The position numbers were made by a program, and so were the translations under genes. The notes beneath the pieces were generated by a model that was given only the letters and a program-made list of their open reading frames with translations, was not told the DNA's origin and did not search any database. Below are positions 8,320 through 17,700 of a stretch of DNA of 64,000 bases, piece by piece; position 1 is the stretch's first letter, and each line of letters begins with the position of its first letter. The stretch lies in assembly GCA_902779355.1 (NCBI GenBank), contig CACZBF010000001.1, positions 186,001 through 250,000 on the forward strand. Direction: 5' to 3'. The stretch comes from an uncultured Lachnospiraceae bacterium (GTDB lineage Bacteria; Bacillota; Clostridia; Lachnospirales; Lachnospiraceae).

Positions 8320-10041
8320 TTACCGCAGGTCTTCCAGCACCAGCTGGATCGAGCGCTCCCCGCGGAATTCGTTGATCTGCGGATAATAGAGGATCGAGAA
8401 GTCCTCGGATCCTTTTTCTTCTATATAAGAAAGACGCTCCTCCGGATCCGAAAAGCAGACCGCATCGAATGAGACGCCGCCCTCCGCAAGGGTCAGTTTC
8501 AGGACATTGCGGTTCTTGCCCAGCAGACGCTTTGCGGTGATACGCACGTTTGACAAGGCAAACAGAGGTTTCGGATTACCTTTCCCGAAGGGCTCGAGGA
8601 GCGAGATCTCCTCTACCAGCCGCTCATTGACATAGCCGAACGGCAGCACCATATCAAAACGGATCTTTTCGCGCAGCTCCTCCTCTGTCAGAGTACAGCC
8701 CTCTTCCAGCCTACGGAAGAATTCGTCGATGTTTTGTTCCTCCAGGGAGAAGCCGGCCGCCATGGGATGCCCGCCGAATTTCAGCAGCAGGTCGGACACC
8801 TTTGTCAACTCGTCGTACATGGAATATTCCTCAATCGAACGGCCGCTTCCTTTGACGCAGTCCTCACCCTTCGTCAAGACATAGGTCGGCCGATGATGAC
8901 TTTCCCGAAGACGTCCTGCTATGATCCCGGCCAGGCTCTCGTGACAGTCCGGAAGGTAAACTCCGAGTACGCGGTTTTTCTGCATCCCTTCCTTTTCCAC
9001 AAGCTCCTCTGCAGCCATCACGCCGCGTCTGGTCATTTCTTTACGGCTCTCGTTCAGCGCAACCAGTTCTGATGCGGCCTTCGCCGCCTCCCCTTCACTT
9101 TCCGAAAGCAACAATTCGAGAGAACGTTTTGCCGTATCGAGTCTCCCGCTGGCATTGATACAGGGGCCGAGTACAAAACCGACATGATAGGCTGTCAGTT
9201 CCCTGCCGGAAAGGCCGCTTTGCAGGATCAGGGCGCGCATCCCGTAGTTTTCGGTCTGCATCAGCGCTTTCAGCCCCTTCCGCACAATCGTACGATTTTC
9301 TCCGTTCAGATCCATCACATCACCGATCGTAGCGAACGCAGCATTTTCATAGAACACATCTGCTTCCGCCGCAGGGATCCCCATCGCCTCATAAAGCGCC
9401 TGCACAACCTTCCACGCCACCACGGCGCCGCAAAGTCCTTTATACGGATAGGGGCAGTCCTTCTGTTTCGGATTCACCACCGCATCCGCCGGCGGGATCA
9501 CCTCGTGTCTGCCGGTCGCGTCCTCGATGTACGGAATGTCGTGATGATCCGTCACGATCATCGTAAGCCCCATCTCTTTGCCGTGCCGAATCGCATCCGT
9601 CGCCGCGATCCCGTTGTCACAGGTGAGGATCGTATCGGCGCCGGCCTCCGCTGCCTGGTCGATCAGATGCACATTGACCCCGTAGCCGTCCCGTTCGCGG
9701 TCCGGGATCGCCATATCCGCAATCCCGCCTGCGCGGCTGATCCCCTTCAACAGGATGTAAGTCGCACTGACGCCGTCGATATCATAGTCTCCGATGATGC
9801 GGATCTTTTTCCCGGCGCGGATCTTTTCTGTCAGGATCTCCACCGCCAGGTCCAGGTCCTTCATCAGATGCGGATCGCAAAGTTCGCCGCCGCGAAGAAA
9901 CGTTTCCATCTCTTCTTCGTCTGTCACACCACGGTTTACGATCATCCTCGCCAGCATCGGCGTAATGGAAAACCGCTGCGCCATTGCGGCAAAATCTCCG
10001 CTGATCCGCCGTTCCAGCCATACCGTATCTTGTTTTATCAT
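8320..10041 (-). CDS. recJ: Single-stranded-DNA-specific 5'-3' exonuclease RecJ
   Basis: 573 residues, the usual length for RecJ. DHH-family metal motifs are DYDIDG (85-90), CDNG (about 141-144) and TDHH (164-167); the DHHA1 part carries the GGHPMAAGFS motif near residue 417, and a small OB-like domain follows. RecJ degrades ssDNA 5' to 3' in recombination and mismatch/excision repair in the cytoplasm. A purine-rich AGAAAGAAGA lies before the ATG. It is divergent from the flavin reductase gene; the shared upstream region contains a palindromic ATTATAAT that offers a -10 box to both strands. Confidence 0.95.
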   Translation of the reverse strand: MIKQDTVWLERRISGDFAAMAQRFSITPMLARMIVNRGVTDEEEMETFLRGGELCDPHLMKDLDLAVEILTEKIRAGKKIRIIGDYDIDGVSATYILLKGISRAGGIADMAIPDRERDGYGVNVHLIDQAAEAGADTILTCDNGIAATDAIRHGKEMGLTMIVTDHHDIPYIEDATGRHEVIPPADAVVNPKQKDCPYPYKGLCGAVVAWKVVQALYEAMGIPAAEADVFYENAAFATIGDVMDLNGENRTIVRKGLKALMQTENYGMRALILQSGLSGRELTAYHVGFVLGPCINASGRLDTAKRSLELLLSESEGEAAKAASELVALNESRKEMTRRGVMAAEELVEKEGMQKNRVLGVYLPDCHESLAGIIAGRLRESHHRPTYVLTKGEDCVKGSGRSIEEYSMYDELTKVSDLLLKFGGHPMAAGFSLEEQNIDEFFRRLEEGCTLTEEELREKIRFDMVLPFGYVNERLVEEISLLEPFGKGNPKPLFALSNVRITAKRLLGKNRNVLKLTLAEGGVSFDAVCFSDPEERLSYIEEKGSEDFSILYYPQINEFRGERSIQLVLEDLR

Positions 10042-10129
10042 GGAAATATCTTCTTTCTTTCTTTTATAAAAAGCATTATAATGATGATATTAAGTATATC
10101 AGATTTTTCTGACCATTGAGGAGGATTTT

Positions 10130-10642
10130 ATGCTGCAGCATGTATTTCAGCCGGTACCCCTGGATCTCTATGAGATCAATCCCTTCCGCAAGATTTCCGA
10201 GGACTGGATGGTGATCTCCGCAGGCACCGAAGAGAAAGCCAATTCCATGACCGCAAGTTGGGGCGGCATGGGGACGCTCTGGAACGAAGACGTTGTATTC
10301 ATCTTTGTCCGGGAGTCCCGCTACACAAAAGAGTTTTTGGATAAGACAGACGGCTTTTCCTGCACCTTCTTCGGCAAAGAAAACCGCGCGATGCTGAAAT
10401 ATTTCGGTTCCGTTTCAGGGCGCAACGAAGATAAGGTCGCCAATGCCAAGATGCATTACGACTACATCGACGGCATCCCCTATATCAATGAAGCGGACAC
10501 CGTACTGATCTGCAAAAAACTCGCTGCTGTTCCGATCGAAAAAGAACATATTCTTTTGCCAGGGCTCCTTTCCGTCAACTATCCAAAAGGGGATTACCAC
10601 ACCATGTATGTAGGTGGCGTGATCCAGTTAGGGGCAAGGTAA
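10130..10642 (+). CDS. Flavin reductase-like (FMN-binding split-barrel) protein
   Basis: 170 residues. The N terminus (NPFRKISEDWMVISAG), the NSMTASWGGMGTLW segment and the FIFVRESRYTKEFL strand fit the flavin reductase-like split barrel, in which the substitute for the phosphate-binding loop contacts FMN. Members reduce flavins or act as small flavoproteins; the partner here is not shown by context. GAGGAGG precedes the ATG by six bases. It appears monocistronic, ending at a strong terminator. Confidence 0.85.
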   Translation: MLQHVFQPVPLDLYEINPFRKISEDWMVISAGTEEKANSMTASWGGMGTLWNEDVVFIFVRESRYTKEFLDKTDGFSCTFFGKENRAMLKYFGSVSGRNEDKVANAKMHYDYIDGIPYINEADTVLICKKLAAVPIEKEHILLPGLLSVNYPKGDYHTMYVGGVIQLGAR

Positions 10643-10659
10643 ACCGCAACCGTTTCCTG

Positions 10660-10702
10660 AAAGCGCCGGCACAGGCATTTGGTCCGCCCGGCGCTTTTTC
10701 TT
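10660..10702 (+). terminator. Rho-independent terminator after the flavin reductase gene
   Basis: A perfect ten-base stem, AAAGCGCCGG (10660-10669) with CCGGCGCTTT (10688-10697), followed by a T-rich tail TTCTTTTT. It begins 17 bases after the stop codon. Confidence 0.92.
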
Positions 10703-10880
10703 TTTCCCCTTATCTCCTGAACAATCAGTTTTGTATCGATTATTTTTTTTGTTTCATATAATTCCCCCTCGTAACCTCCTCCTCGTTTGCATTCAGCCAA
10801 ATACAAGCGTTTTTGGCAAAAATGCAATCCAAGTTTAATAAAAGTGGCATGGGGATGTCAAGTGTTTTTTTTTCTTGATC
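10703..10880. other. Intergenic stretch without a recognised gene
   Basis: A+T-rich stretch between the terminator and the HD-GYP promoter, with several T-runs. Reading frames here are short, lack ribosome sites and have no recognisable protein character. I see no hairpin strong enough to name. Confidence 0.6.
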
Positions 10881-10891
10881 TGTGGTAAAAT
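10881..10891 (+). promoter_or_regulatory. Extended -10 promoter of the HD-GYP gene, possibly leaderless
   Basis: TGTGGTAAAAT matches the Gram-positive extended -10 consensus TRTGnTATAAT with one change. The -10 hexamer ends at 10891 and the ATG begins at 10898, six bases later, where transcription would start. There is no good -35 (a T-run at the expected place) and no ribosome site before the ATG, so a leaderless mRNA is inferred. Confidence 0.65.
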
Positions 10892-10897
10892 GCTCTT

Positions 10898-11998
10898 ATG
10901 CTGAAAAGAAAATTCATCAGTACCAGAACATTAAAAGCCGGAATGAAGATCGATCAGGCGATCGTGGATCAGACAGGCCGCCACCTGATCAAACGCGGTG
11001 CAAGGCTGGACGACTTTCAGATCGAGTACCTGCAGGGGCAGGGGATCGGCGGGATCTATATCGTCGAGGGTGAAGCCGATCCGGAAGAAATGGCAACGAT
11101 CCAGATCCCGGAGCATACGCAAAAAGTCATTGAAAAAAAGCGCGTTCCGGACCGCTCCAAAGTGACATTGTCCGAAGATGTCAAGAAACGCGTCGGAGAA
11201 GGCGTACAGTATGTCTTTGCCAATCCGGATGCAGAAGGCTTCTCGGAAGCGGCCGAAAGCATTTCCAACGTCCTCATGGATACGATCATGTCGGACGATG
11301 CCGTAGCCGTCGATATCAACATGCTGAAGGTCAGCGATGAGTATACGTTCCGGCACAGTGTAGATGTCGCTACGATCGCGATGATCGTCGGCAGAAAGTA
11401 CGGACTGAGCAGAGAGGAAGTCCACGAGCTCGGGACTGCGGGTCTTTTACACGATGTCGGCAAGTCCAAGATCCCGAACGAAGTCCTGAATAAGCCGTCA
11501 CAATTGACCGATGCGGAATTTGAGCAGATGAAGATGCACTCCACATTAGGCTATCGGATCCTTCAGGAAAAAAAGACCTTTTCAACCGGGATCCAGCTCG
11601 GCGTTCTGCAGCACCATGAGAAAGTAAGCGGGGACGGCTATCCGATCGGCCTGAAAGGGGATAAGATCCATATTTACGCAAAGATCATTTCCGTGGCCGA
11701 CATCTATGATGCGCTCGTGACGGATCGTCCTTATAAAAAAGCGTTTTCAAAGCGTACGGCGATGGAGATGGTGCTCGCCACCTCACAGGCTCTGGATGTC
11801 GATGTGATCCAAAGTTTTATGCGGTCGGTGATCCTGTTTCCGGTGGATGCCATCGTGGAACTGTCCAACGGCGAGAAAGCCAAGGTCGTCGAAAATGATC
11901 CTGATTATCCGATGCGGCCGACCGTCGTCAGCATCGAATCCGGAAAGGTCTATGACCTCTCTCACGACCTGAACTGCGCGAGCATTATCATTCTGTAA
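10898..11998 (+). CDS. HD-GYP domain protein, probable cyclic-di-GMP phosphodiesterase
   Basis: 366 residues. Residues 1-90 form a leading domain like those often found before HD-GYP domains. The HD-GYP domain spans about 145-310: HD dyad in LLHDVGKSKIP (H185-D186), the HH pair at 239-240 and the GDGYP motif (245-249), with the trailing ISVADIYDALVTDRPY segment. Such enzymes hydrolyse c-di-GMP to pGpG or GMP. No signal peptide or membrane helix is visible. A C-terminal strand-rich segment (residues 312-366) with VELSNGEKAKV may be a small barrel. No GGDEF gene is in the window. The gene converges with the transaldolase gene, leaving one base between stop codons. Confidence 0.9.
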   Translation: MLKRKFISTRTLKAGMKIDQAIVDQTGRHLIKRGARLDDFQIEYLQGQGIGGIYIVEGEADPEEMATIQIPEHTQKVIEKKRVPDRSKVTLSEDVKKRVGEGVQYVFANPDAEGFSEAAESISNVLMDTIMSDDAVAVDINMLKVSDEYTFRHSVDVATIAMIVGRKYGLSREEVHELGTAGLLHDVGKSKIPNEVLNKPSQLTDAEFEQMKMHSTLGYRILQEKKTFSTGIQLGVLQHHEKVSGDGYPIGLKGDKIHIYAKIISVADIYDALVTDRPYKKAFSKRTAMEMVLATSQALDVDVIQSFMRSVILFPVDAIVELSNGEKAKVVENDPDYPMRPTVVSIESGKVYDLSHDLNCASIIIL

Positions 11999-11999
11999 T

Positions 12000-12653
12000 T
12001 CAATCTCCGAAAACTTCCCTGTAATCCTTCTGGAATTTTTCAATCCCCTGGTCCGTCAGAGGATGCTTCGTCATCTGCATCAGGACCTTAAACGGAACGG
12101 TCGCGATATCCGCTCCGGCCAGAGCAGAGTCCGTGACATGGATCGTATTGCGGATCGAGGCTGAGATGATCTGCGTGTTGTATCCATAGATATCGAAGAT
12201 ATCCGCGATCGTGCGGATCAGTTCCACGCCGGTTTCGTTGATATCATCCAGCCGTCCCACAAAGGGAGAAACATAAGTGGCACCCGCTTCTGCGGCCAGA
12301 AGTGCCTGATTTGCGGAAAAGATCAGGGTGACATTGGTCCGGATCCCTTCGGCGGAAAGGACTTTGACAGCCTTTAAGCCTTCCGCCGTCATGGGAATCT
12401 TGACCACCATATTCGGATGGATCTTTGCAATCTCACGCCCTTCTTTGATCATACCTTCAGCGTCCACAGTCGTGGCTTTCACCTCTCCACTGATCGGACC
12501 GTCAACGATGGATGTGATCTCTTTGATCACTTCCTGAAAATCGCGTCCTTCTCTGGCAATCAGGGAAGGATTTGTGGTCACACCGCTGATGATCCCCATT
12601 TCATTCGCGATCCGGATCTCTTCTACGTTTGCTGTGTCGATAAAGAATTTCAT
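12000..12653 (-). CDS. fsa: Small transaldolase / fructose-6-phosphate aldolase family enzyme
   Basis: 217 residues, the decameric small-aldolase family. The Schiff-base lysine is K85 in VVKIP, and GVTTNPS is near residue 24. Two residues that separate the activities are readable: E57 where E. coli FSA has a glutamine, and F131 (in YVSPFVGR) where FSA has Tyr131. These are the transaldolase-type residues, so transaldolase activity (sedoheptulose-7-P + glyceraldehyde-3-P exchange in the pentose phosphate pathway) is more likely than F6P aldolase. GGAGGG precedes the ATG. It has its own promoter at 12691-12719. Confidence 0.88.
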   Translation of the reverse strand: MKFFIDTANVEEIRIANEMGIISGVTTNPSLIAREGRDFQEVIKEITSIVDGPISGEVKATTVDAEGMIKEGREIAKIHPNMVVKIPMTAEGLKAVKVLSAEGIRTNVTLIFSANQALLAAEAGATYVSPFVGRLDDINETGVELIRTIADIFDIYGYNTQIISASIRNTIHVTDSALAGADIATVPFKVLMQMTKHPLTDQGIEKFQKDYREVFGD

Positions 12654-12690
12654 GGTAACCCTCCTTTATATGTTGTTCCTTGATACTTCT

Positions 12691-12719
12691 ATTGTAGGAA
12701 AGTTGCCGGTACAGCACAA
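12691..12719 (-). promoter_or_regulatory. Probable promoter of the transaldolase gene
   Basis: On the minus strand, TTGTGC (12719-12714), a 17-base spacer and TACAAT (12696-12691). The -10 is good and the -35 weak. Transcription would begin about 30 bases before the ATG. Confidence 0.55.
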
Positions 12720-12780
12720 GAAAAAAATGATCCTTCCCCGCCTCCCCTGTCGGAACGGACTTTCATGTTCACAAAAACGG

Positions 12781-12809
12781 TTGTGTATTTTCCCTCCGAA
12801 TGATATGAT
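12781..12809 (+). promoter_or_regulatory. Probable promoter of the crotonase gene
   Basis: TTGTGT (12781-12786), exactly 17 bases, then TATGAT (12804-12809). It lies about 50 bases before the crotonase ATG and points away from the transaldolase promoter. Confidence 0.65.
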
Positions 12810-12858
12810 AAAAAAGGCTTTTTTCATAAAAAACAATGTAGTAGGAGGGTGATACAAC

Positions 12859-13656
12859 ATGAACAATTTAAAACTTGATGTCGATGGTCAGATCGCGGTT
12901 CTGCAGATCGCAAGGCCGGCAGCGCTGAATGCGCTGAACAGTGAGACGCTGGATGAGCTGAATCAGGTGCTTTCCGAGGTGGAAGCGCGCGATGACGTTA
13001 AGGTGCTGATCCTCACGGGCGGTCCGGATAAAAAGGACAATCCGTACAAATCCTTTGTGGCAGGGGCGGATATCAAGGAAATGGTCAACTTCACCGCAGC
13101 GGAAGCAAGAGCTTTCGGTATGCGCGCGGCAGAGCCGTTCTTCAAGTTGATGAATATGCGTCAGGTGACGATCGCGGCCGTAAACGGATTCGCACTCGGC
13201 GGCGGCTGTGAGATCGCAATGGCCTGCGACATCCGTATCGCAAGCGAAAGCGCTCTGTTCGGCCAGCCTGAAGTAGGTCTCGGCATTATCCCCGGTTTCG
13301 GCGGCACGCAGCGTCTGGCTCGTCTGGTGGGCATGGGCCGCGCAAAAGAGCTGATCTTCACCGGCAGCAACATCGACGCACAGGAAGCTTACCGCATCGG
13401 TCTTGTCAATAAAGTCGTTCCGAATGAAGAGCTCATGGATACCGCAAAGAAGATGGCAGGAAAGATCGCTTCCAACGCAAGCTTCGCTGTTTCCATCGCA
13501 AAAGCAGCCATCAACAACGGCTATGACATGGACATCAAGAACGCCGTAGAATACGAAGCAAACCTCTTCGGCATTACCTGCTCCACCCATGACAAGACAG
13601 AGGGTATGACGGCATTCATCGAAGGCAGAAAAGAAAAGAACTTTACGGATTTCTGA
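12859..13656 (+). CDS. crt: Enoyl-CoA hydratase (crotonase, 3-hydroxybutyryl-CoA dehydratase type)
   Basis: 265 residues of the crotonase fold. The oxyanion-hole segments are AGADIKEM and NGFALGGGCE, and both catalytic glutamates are present: E118 (GGGCEIA) and E138 (FGQPEVGLG). The GFGGTQRL motif follows. Such enzymes hydrate crotonyl-CoA; in butyrate-forming Clostridia this is the Crt step between acetoacetyl-CoA and butyryl-CoA. The usual partners (thl, hbd, bcd-etf) are not adjacent, so the pathway assignment is inferred. GGAGGGTG precedes the ATG. The stop codon lies inside the repeat element described at 13653-13801. Confidence 0.9.
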   Translation: MNNLKLDVDGQIAVLQIARPAALNALNSETLDELNQVLSEVEARDDVKVLILTGGPDKKDNPYKSFVAGADIKEMVNFTAAEARAFGMRAAEPFFKLMNMRQVTIAAVNGFALGGGCEIAMACDIRIASESALFGQPEVGLGIIPGFGGTQRLARLVGMGRAKELIFTGSNIDAQEAYRIGLVNKVVPNEELMDTAKKMAGKIASNASFAVSIAKAAINNGYDMDIKNAVEYEANLFGITCSTHDKTEGMTAFIEGRKEKNFTDF

Positions 13657-13801
13657 AAACTCTTAGAAAAATGAGCATGCAATGCGAAATTTTTCTTAGA
13701 GTTTTCGATACAGGGACACTTAACGAGGCAAGTACGAAGTACGCAGGCGAGTTTAGTGTCATCGGATCTGAAAACTCTTAGAAAATCAAGCATGAAATGC
13801 G
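13653..13801. repeat. Direct-repeat and double-hairpin element between crt and proC
   Basis: Two 34-base copies of a repeat starting CTGAAAACTCTTAGAAAA lie at 13653-13686 and 13768-13801, matching at about 30 of 34 positions. The first copy forms the left arm of a long hairpin (13655-13672 with 13689-13706, 17 of 18 pairing). Between them is a second inverted repeat, GACACTTAA (13715-13723) with TTTAGTGTC (13752-13760), enclosing GTAC-GAA-GTAC. The first copy includes the crt stop codon; the second ends 24 bases before the proC start. No reading frame explains it. It could be a structured RNA, a REP-like element or an attenuator. Confidence 0.8.
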
Positions 13802-13825
13802 CAGATTATAATGGAGTAAAACGCC

Positions 13826-14626
13826 ATGAATCAAAAAGTCAGTTTCATCGGTGGCGGAAATATGGGAAGTGCAATGATCGGCGGAATTCTTTCCGCCGGT
13901 CTGCTTGCAAAGGAACAAATTCTCGCTGCAGACAAATCAGAAAAAGCATTACAAAAACTTTCCGGACAGTTTTTGATCCGGACCACGACGGATAACAGGC
14001 AGGCTGCGAAAGAGGCCGATATCCTCTTCCTTGCAGTGAAGCCGCAATTCGTCTACGAGGTGATCAAAGAGATCGCTCCGGATGTGAGCGAAAAGACGCT
14101 GGTGATCTCCATTGTGGCAGGACAATCCATCGACGCTTTGGAAAAAGCTTTCGGGAAACAGTTACGGCTGATCCGCGTGATGCCGAATACTCCCGCCCTG
14201 GTCGGAGAAGCGATGTCCGCCTATTGCGCGAGCAGCTCCGTCCTTCCGGAGGACCTTTCAAACGCTGCGCTTCTCTTGAACAGTTTCGGGAAAAGTGAGC
14301 AGGTGCCGGAATCCATGATGGATGCCGTCACAGCTGTCAGCGGTTCTTCACCGGCGATGATATTTATGCTGATCGAAGCCATGGCAGATGCAGCGGTCCT
14401 TGACGGCATGCCAAGGGACAAGGCACTGAAATTCGCAGCGCAAGCAGTCTACGGCTCTGCCAAGATGGTACTGGAAACCGGAAAGCATCCCGGGCAGTTA
14501 AAAGACATGGTCTGCTCCCCCGGCGGTACGACGATCGAGGCTGTCGCCTCTCTCGAAGCAGACGGTTTCCGTGGCGCTGTGATCGAAGCGCAGCTGGCCT
14601 GTGCCGAAAAATCCCGAAACCTGTAG
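13826..14626 (+). CDS. proC: Pyrroline-5-carboxylate reductase
   Basis: 266 residues. The Rossmann loop GGGNMGSAMIGG is at residues 9-20 and the C-terminal dimerisation domain carries the family signature around SPAMIFMLIEAMADAAV and SPGGTT. The enzyme reduces 1-pyrroline-5-carboxylate to proline with NAD(P)H, the last step of proline synthesis. AATGGAG precedes the ATG by nine bases. No proA or proB is in the window. It is preceded by the repeat/hairpin element, which may affect read-through from crt. Confidence 0.94.
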   Translation: MNQKVSFIGGGNMGSAMIGGILSAGLLAKEQILAADKSEKALQKLSGQFLIRTTTDNRQAAKEADILFLAVKPQFVYEVIKEIAPDVSEKTLVISIVAGQSIDALEKAFGKQLRLIRVMPNTPALVGEAMSAYCASSSVLPEDLSNAALLLNSFGKSEQVPESMMDAVTAVSGSSPAMIFMLIEAMADAAVLDGMPRDKALKFAAQAVYGSAKMVLETGKHPGQLKDMVCSPGGTTIEAVASLEADGFRGAVIEAQLACAEKSRNL

Positions 14627-14631
14627 ATGCA

Positions 14632-14655
14632 GGGCCCCCGGAAGGGCCCCGTCAG
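14632..14655 (+). terminator. G+C hairpin after proC, possible terminator
   Basis: GGGCCC-N6-GGGCCC lies a few bases after the proC stop. No T-run follows, so it is not a standard intrinsic terminator. The remaining bases to 14740 hold nothing I recognise. Confidence 0.35.
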
Positions 14656-14739
14656 GATTCCTCCGGTTTCTCCCGGATATAGGCCGTTACGTCTTCCCGG
14701 GTATATCGCGTTTGCCGGTTTGTGCCCTTTTCTCTCTAT

Positions 14740-17700
14740 CTATTGATACGATGATCCGTTGCTGTTGGCTGCATTTCCAAGCTGCCGTATCTCTGCAATC
14801 AGCTCATTGATCTCCCGGTTATAGGCTGAGCGAAGGGTTCTGTACTCTGCGATATAGACACCGCCCTTACCCTCATGATAGACGATATCACAGCCCATGG
14901 CATAATAGTAAAGCTCCTGGATCCGGTTCAGTTTTTCCTCCACCAGAGGCCGGTTCTCTTCTTTGATGGAAAGTCCGTTCAGCTGTGCCCTGACATTTTC
15001 ATCTGCCGCCATACGGTATTCTTTGCCGCCGATTTGGATCATCTGGTCCTTTCCATCCGCCTGCTCCTGTTCGGCCTGCGCTTTCGCCTTATTCTTACCC
15101 TTCTCCAAAACCTGATCGGCATTTTCCGTATAAAGGATCTTATGCCGTGCAAAGATCTCGGTCATTTCCAGCATGCTGCTTTCGTACCATTGCTCCGTTT
15201 CCAAGTATTGATCCTCAAGTTCTTTCGGAAGTCCGAATTTCACGGAGATGGCGACAAAGGTATCATAAACATCATGCAGTGTTCGATAGGTCTCGACGTT
15301 CAGTTTGTCGTTCATCTTGGGATTTTCAAGCGTGTTGGGATCCCAGTCTCCGCAGATCTCCTTTATGATACAACGCCGGATCTCCAGTCCTCTTCTGGCT
15401 TCAAGCGACTTCTTGCGGATCTTTTTCAGTTCCGTGATTTCCTCATCCGTCAATCCTTTTTCCTTCAGAGCTCCTTCGTTGGAAAATTGTTTTTCCAGCC
15501 AGGTCTCCAGCTTCAGCATATCCGGGGGATCCATATTCGCAAAGCGGTTTCCGAGGGGCGGCTCCGTTTTTTTCACATAATCCCCGTTGATCTCCGGTAC
15601 CATCTCTTCGGCTTTTTCGGTGAGCATCCTTTCAAGTCTCTCTTTATAGTCCTTTTTGGACTCTTCTTCCCGCGGAAGATAACCGCCTTCCCGGAGTCTT
15701 CCCAATGCTGCCTCCTGCTTCTCCGCCACAGCCTGTTTTCCGTCCGAGGAAAGGATCTCTTCCCGTCTGACGGCGCTCACACCCTTTCCGAAACCTTCTT
15801 TCCGACGGTTCAAATGTCTGTAGTGCTTAAGGAAGGTAAAAAGACCGGGGTTCGTCTGCTCCGCTTCCCGCTGCTTCCTCTCCAGTTCCTCATCCGAGAG
15901 GGTTTCCAGATCCGTCTGGGCCAGCAGTGCATAATAGGGAGAATTGATCATGGCGATCCTGCTGTCATAGTCCTCCTTCATTTCCATGAGTACCATCAGC
16001 CGGCCTTCCAAGGCACTCAGAGCAAGCTCCCGGGTGCTGGACAGGCGGTTTCCCTCTTTTTCCATCTCCACCACTTCCTTCATGGACTCCGCCATTTTCA
16101 GCCACTGATAATTATCCTGCAGCTTCGAAACAAATTCCGCATCGCTCTTGTATTCGAATGCAGAGAGGTTAAGCTCCATGATATACTTTCCTGTTTCCTC
16201 GATCTTCTTTGGGATGACACTCGGTTCATTCTCCGGATCCACGTCTTTGAGCAGCGAATAGGGCACGCTGGAAGCGCACCAGTCCTCCGCAAACTTCAGA
16301 TACCTGGGATTCAGTCTTTGCTCGCGAACGAGGTTCTGCTTCTCCTGACGGTCTCTCCATTGATCATTCACATGGACAAAGAAATCCTGTGTGAGTGCTC
16401 TTCCGATACGGATCTGTCTTTTATTGAGGAAAATCTCCATCCTGTTCTTTAAGGCCATCTGGAGCTTTTTCTTCTCCACAGCGCCCTCTGCGCGCTGCAT
16501 CATCTTGCTGGCGGGAACGGCATCGCCTCCAATCACCTCCTGATAGGCCTGCTTTGCGAGAACGCTCAGATCATCTACTGTCCGCCTTTTCAGAAGTTCC
16601 TTCCCCAGTTCGCTTTCCAGAGGCGCCTCCATCTCTTTTCTCTTTTCCCTGTCATAGGCATCCGGATATTTCTCTGCATAAAGGTTTATGGCCTGCTGCT
16701 GCTTTTCATCAAGATACTCCAGAACCTCCCCGCGGACCGGTCCTTGTTTATATGCCGCATCCCAGGCATTCTGAAAGCTCGCATAATCTTCCTCGAGCCT
16801 GTTCTTAGATTCCTCGACGATGGCACTGCGGCTCTTCTCTTTCATCTCATAGCTGTCCTCTGCCTCGCCCTCCGTCTTTGTCACCATATGTTCATGCAGA
16901 AGCAGGGTGTCGGAAAGTTTTCCCAGCATGACTGCCGCCTGCAGCTTTGGCATAAACGCCGGATGAGAAACCTCATACGTTTTCAAAAAGGCATCATTTT
17001 GATCAAGGTTTCCATAGGTGCGCCCCAGTTGAATGATCTCAAAAAACTCAGCCGGACGGTTCCTGAGGAAGTAAAGGATCCCTCTTTCCTTGATCTGCCG
17101 CGGGCTCGGGATCTCCAGCGTTTCAAAATACCGGAAGGACTCCGCCAGTACCTGATGTTGCTCCTCCACGTTCCCCGTGGAAAGGGCGCGCTGCCACTTC
17201 CGATTATGCTCTTCCTTTTTCTGCTCCGACAGGTTGATGGGCAGCCCCCTTGCATCCCGCAAAACAACCCGCATCGGGAAAGAATGGGCAGCGCCGGCCA
17301 GCTTTTTGACGCGCATAAGAGCCTCCGCATCCTCCTCCGTGGCATCCGGATGATCCTGCTTTAAGGCTTTGCATGTTTCTTTCACCTGTTCCGTTCCCCC
17401 GAGGGCCTGCGTCCACTGCTTCTCTACCGAAGGTGCAAGCTTTTCCATCTCTTTCCTGGCGTCGGAAAGCTCCCCTTCGATCCGTGTCAGTTCTTCTTTC
17501 AATGCCTCTTTTATCTCTTCCTTGCGCTCGATGTTTAAAAGCAGTTTTGCCTGTTCCCTGAGGGCGGTAAGGCAGGAGAGTTTCGCCTTCTGCTTCCGGT
17601 ACATTTCGTTTTCCTTGCTGCGGCTCTTGACCTCTGCCACTCTTTCCATCGCAATGAGGCGCATCCGCATGACCTCTTCCTTGTGGGTAAACCGGGGCAG

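Noticed and set aside
14875..16452. 525-codon plus-strand frame opposite the 1114-residue coiled-coil gene
   Set aside because: Same reason: complement of a K/E-rich gene, no ribosome site, no recognisable domain.
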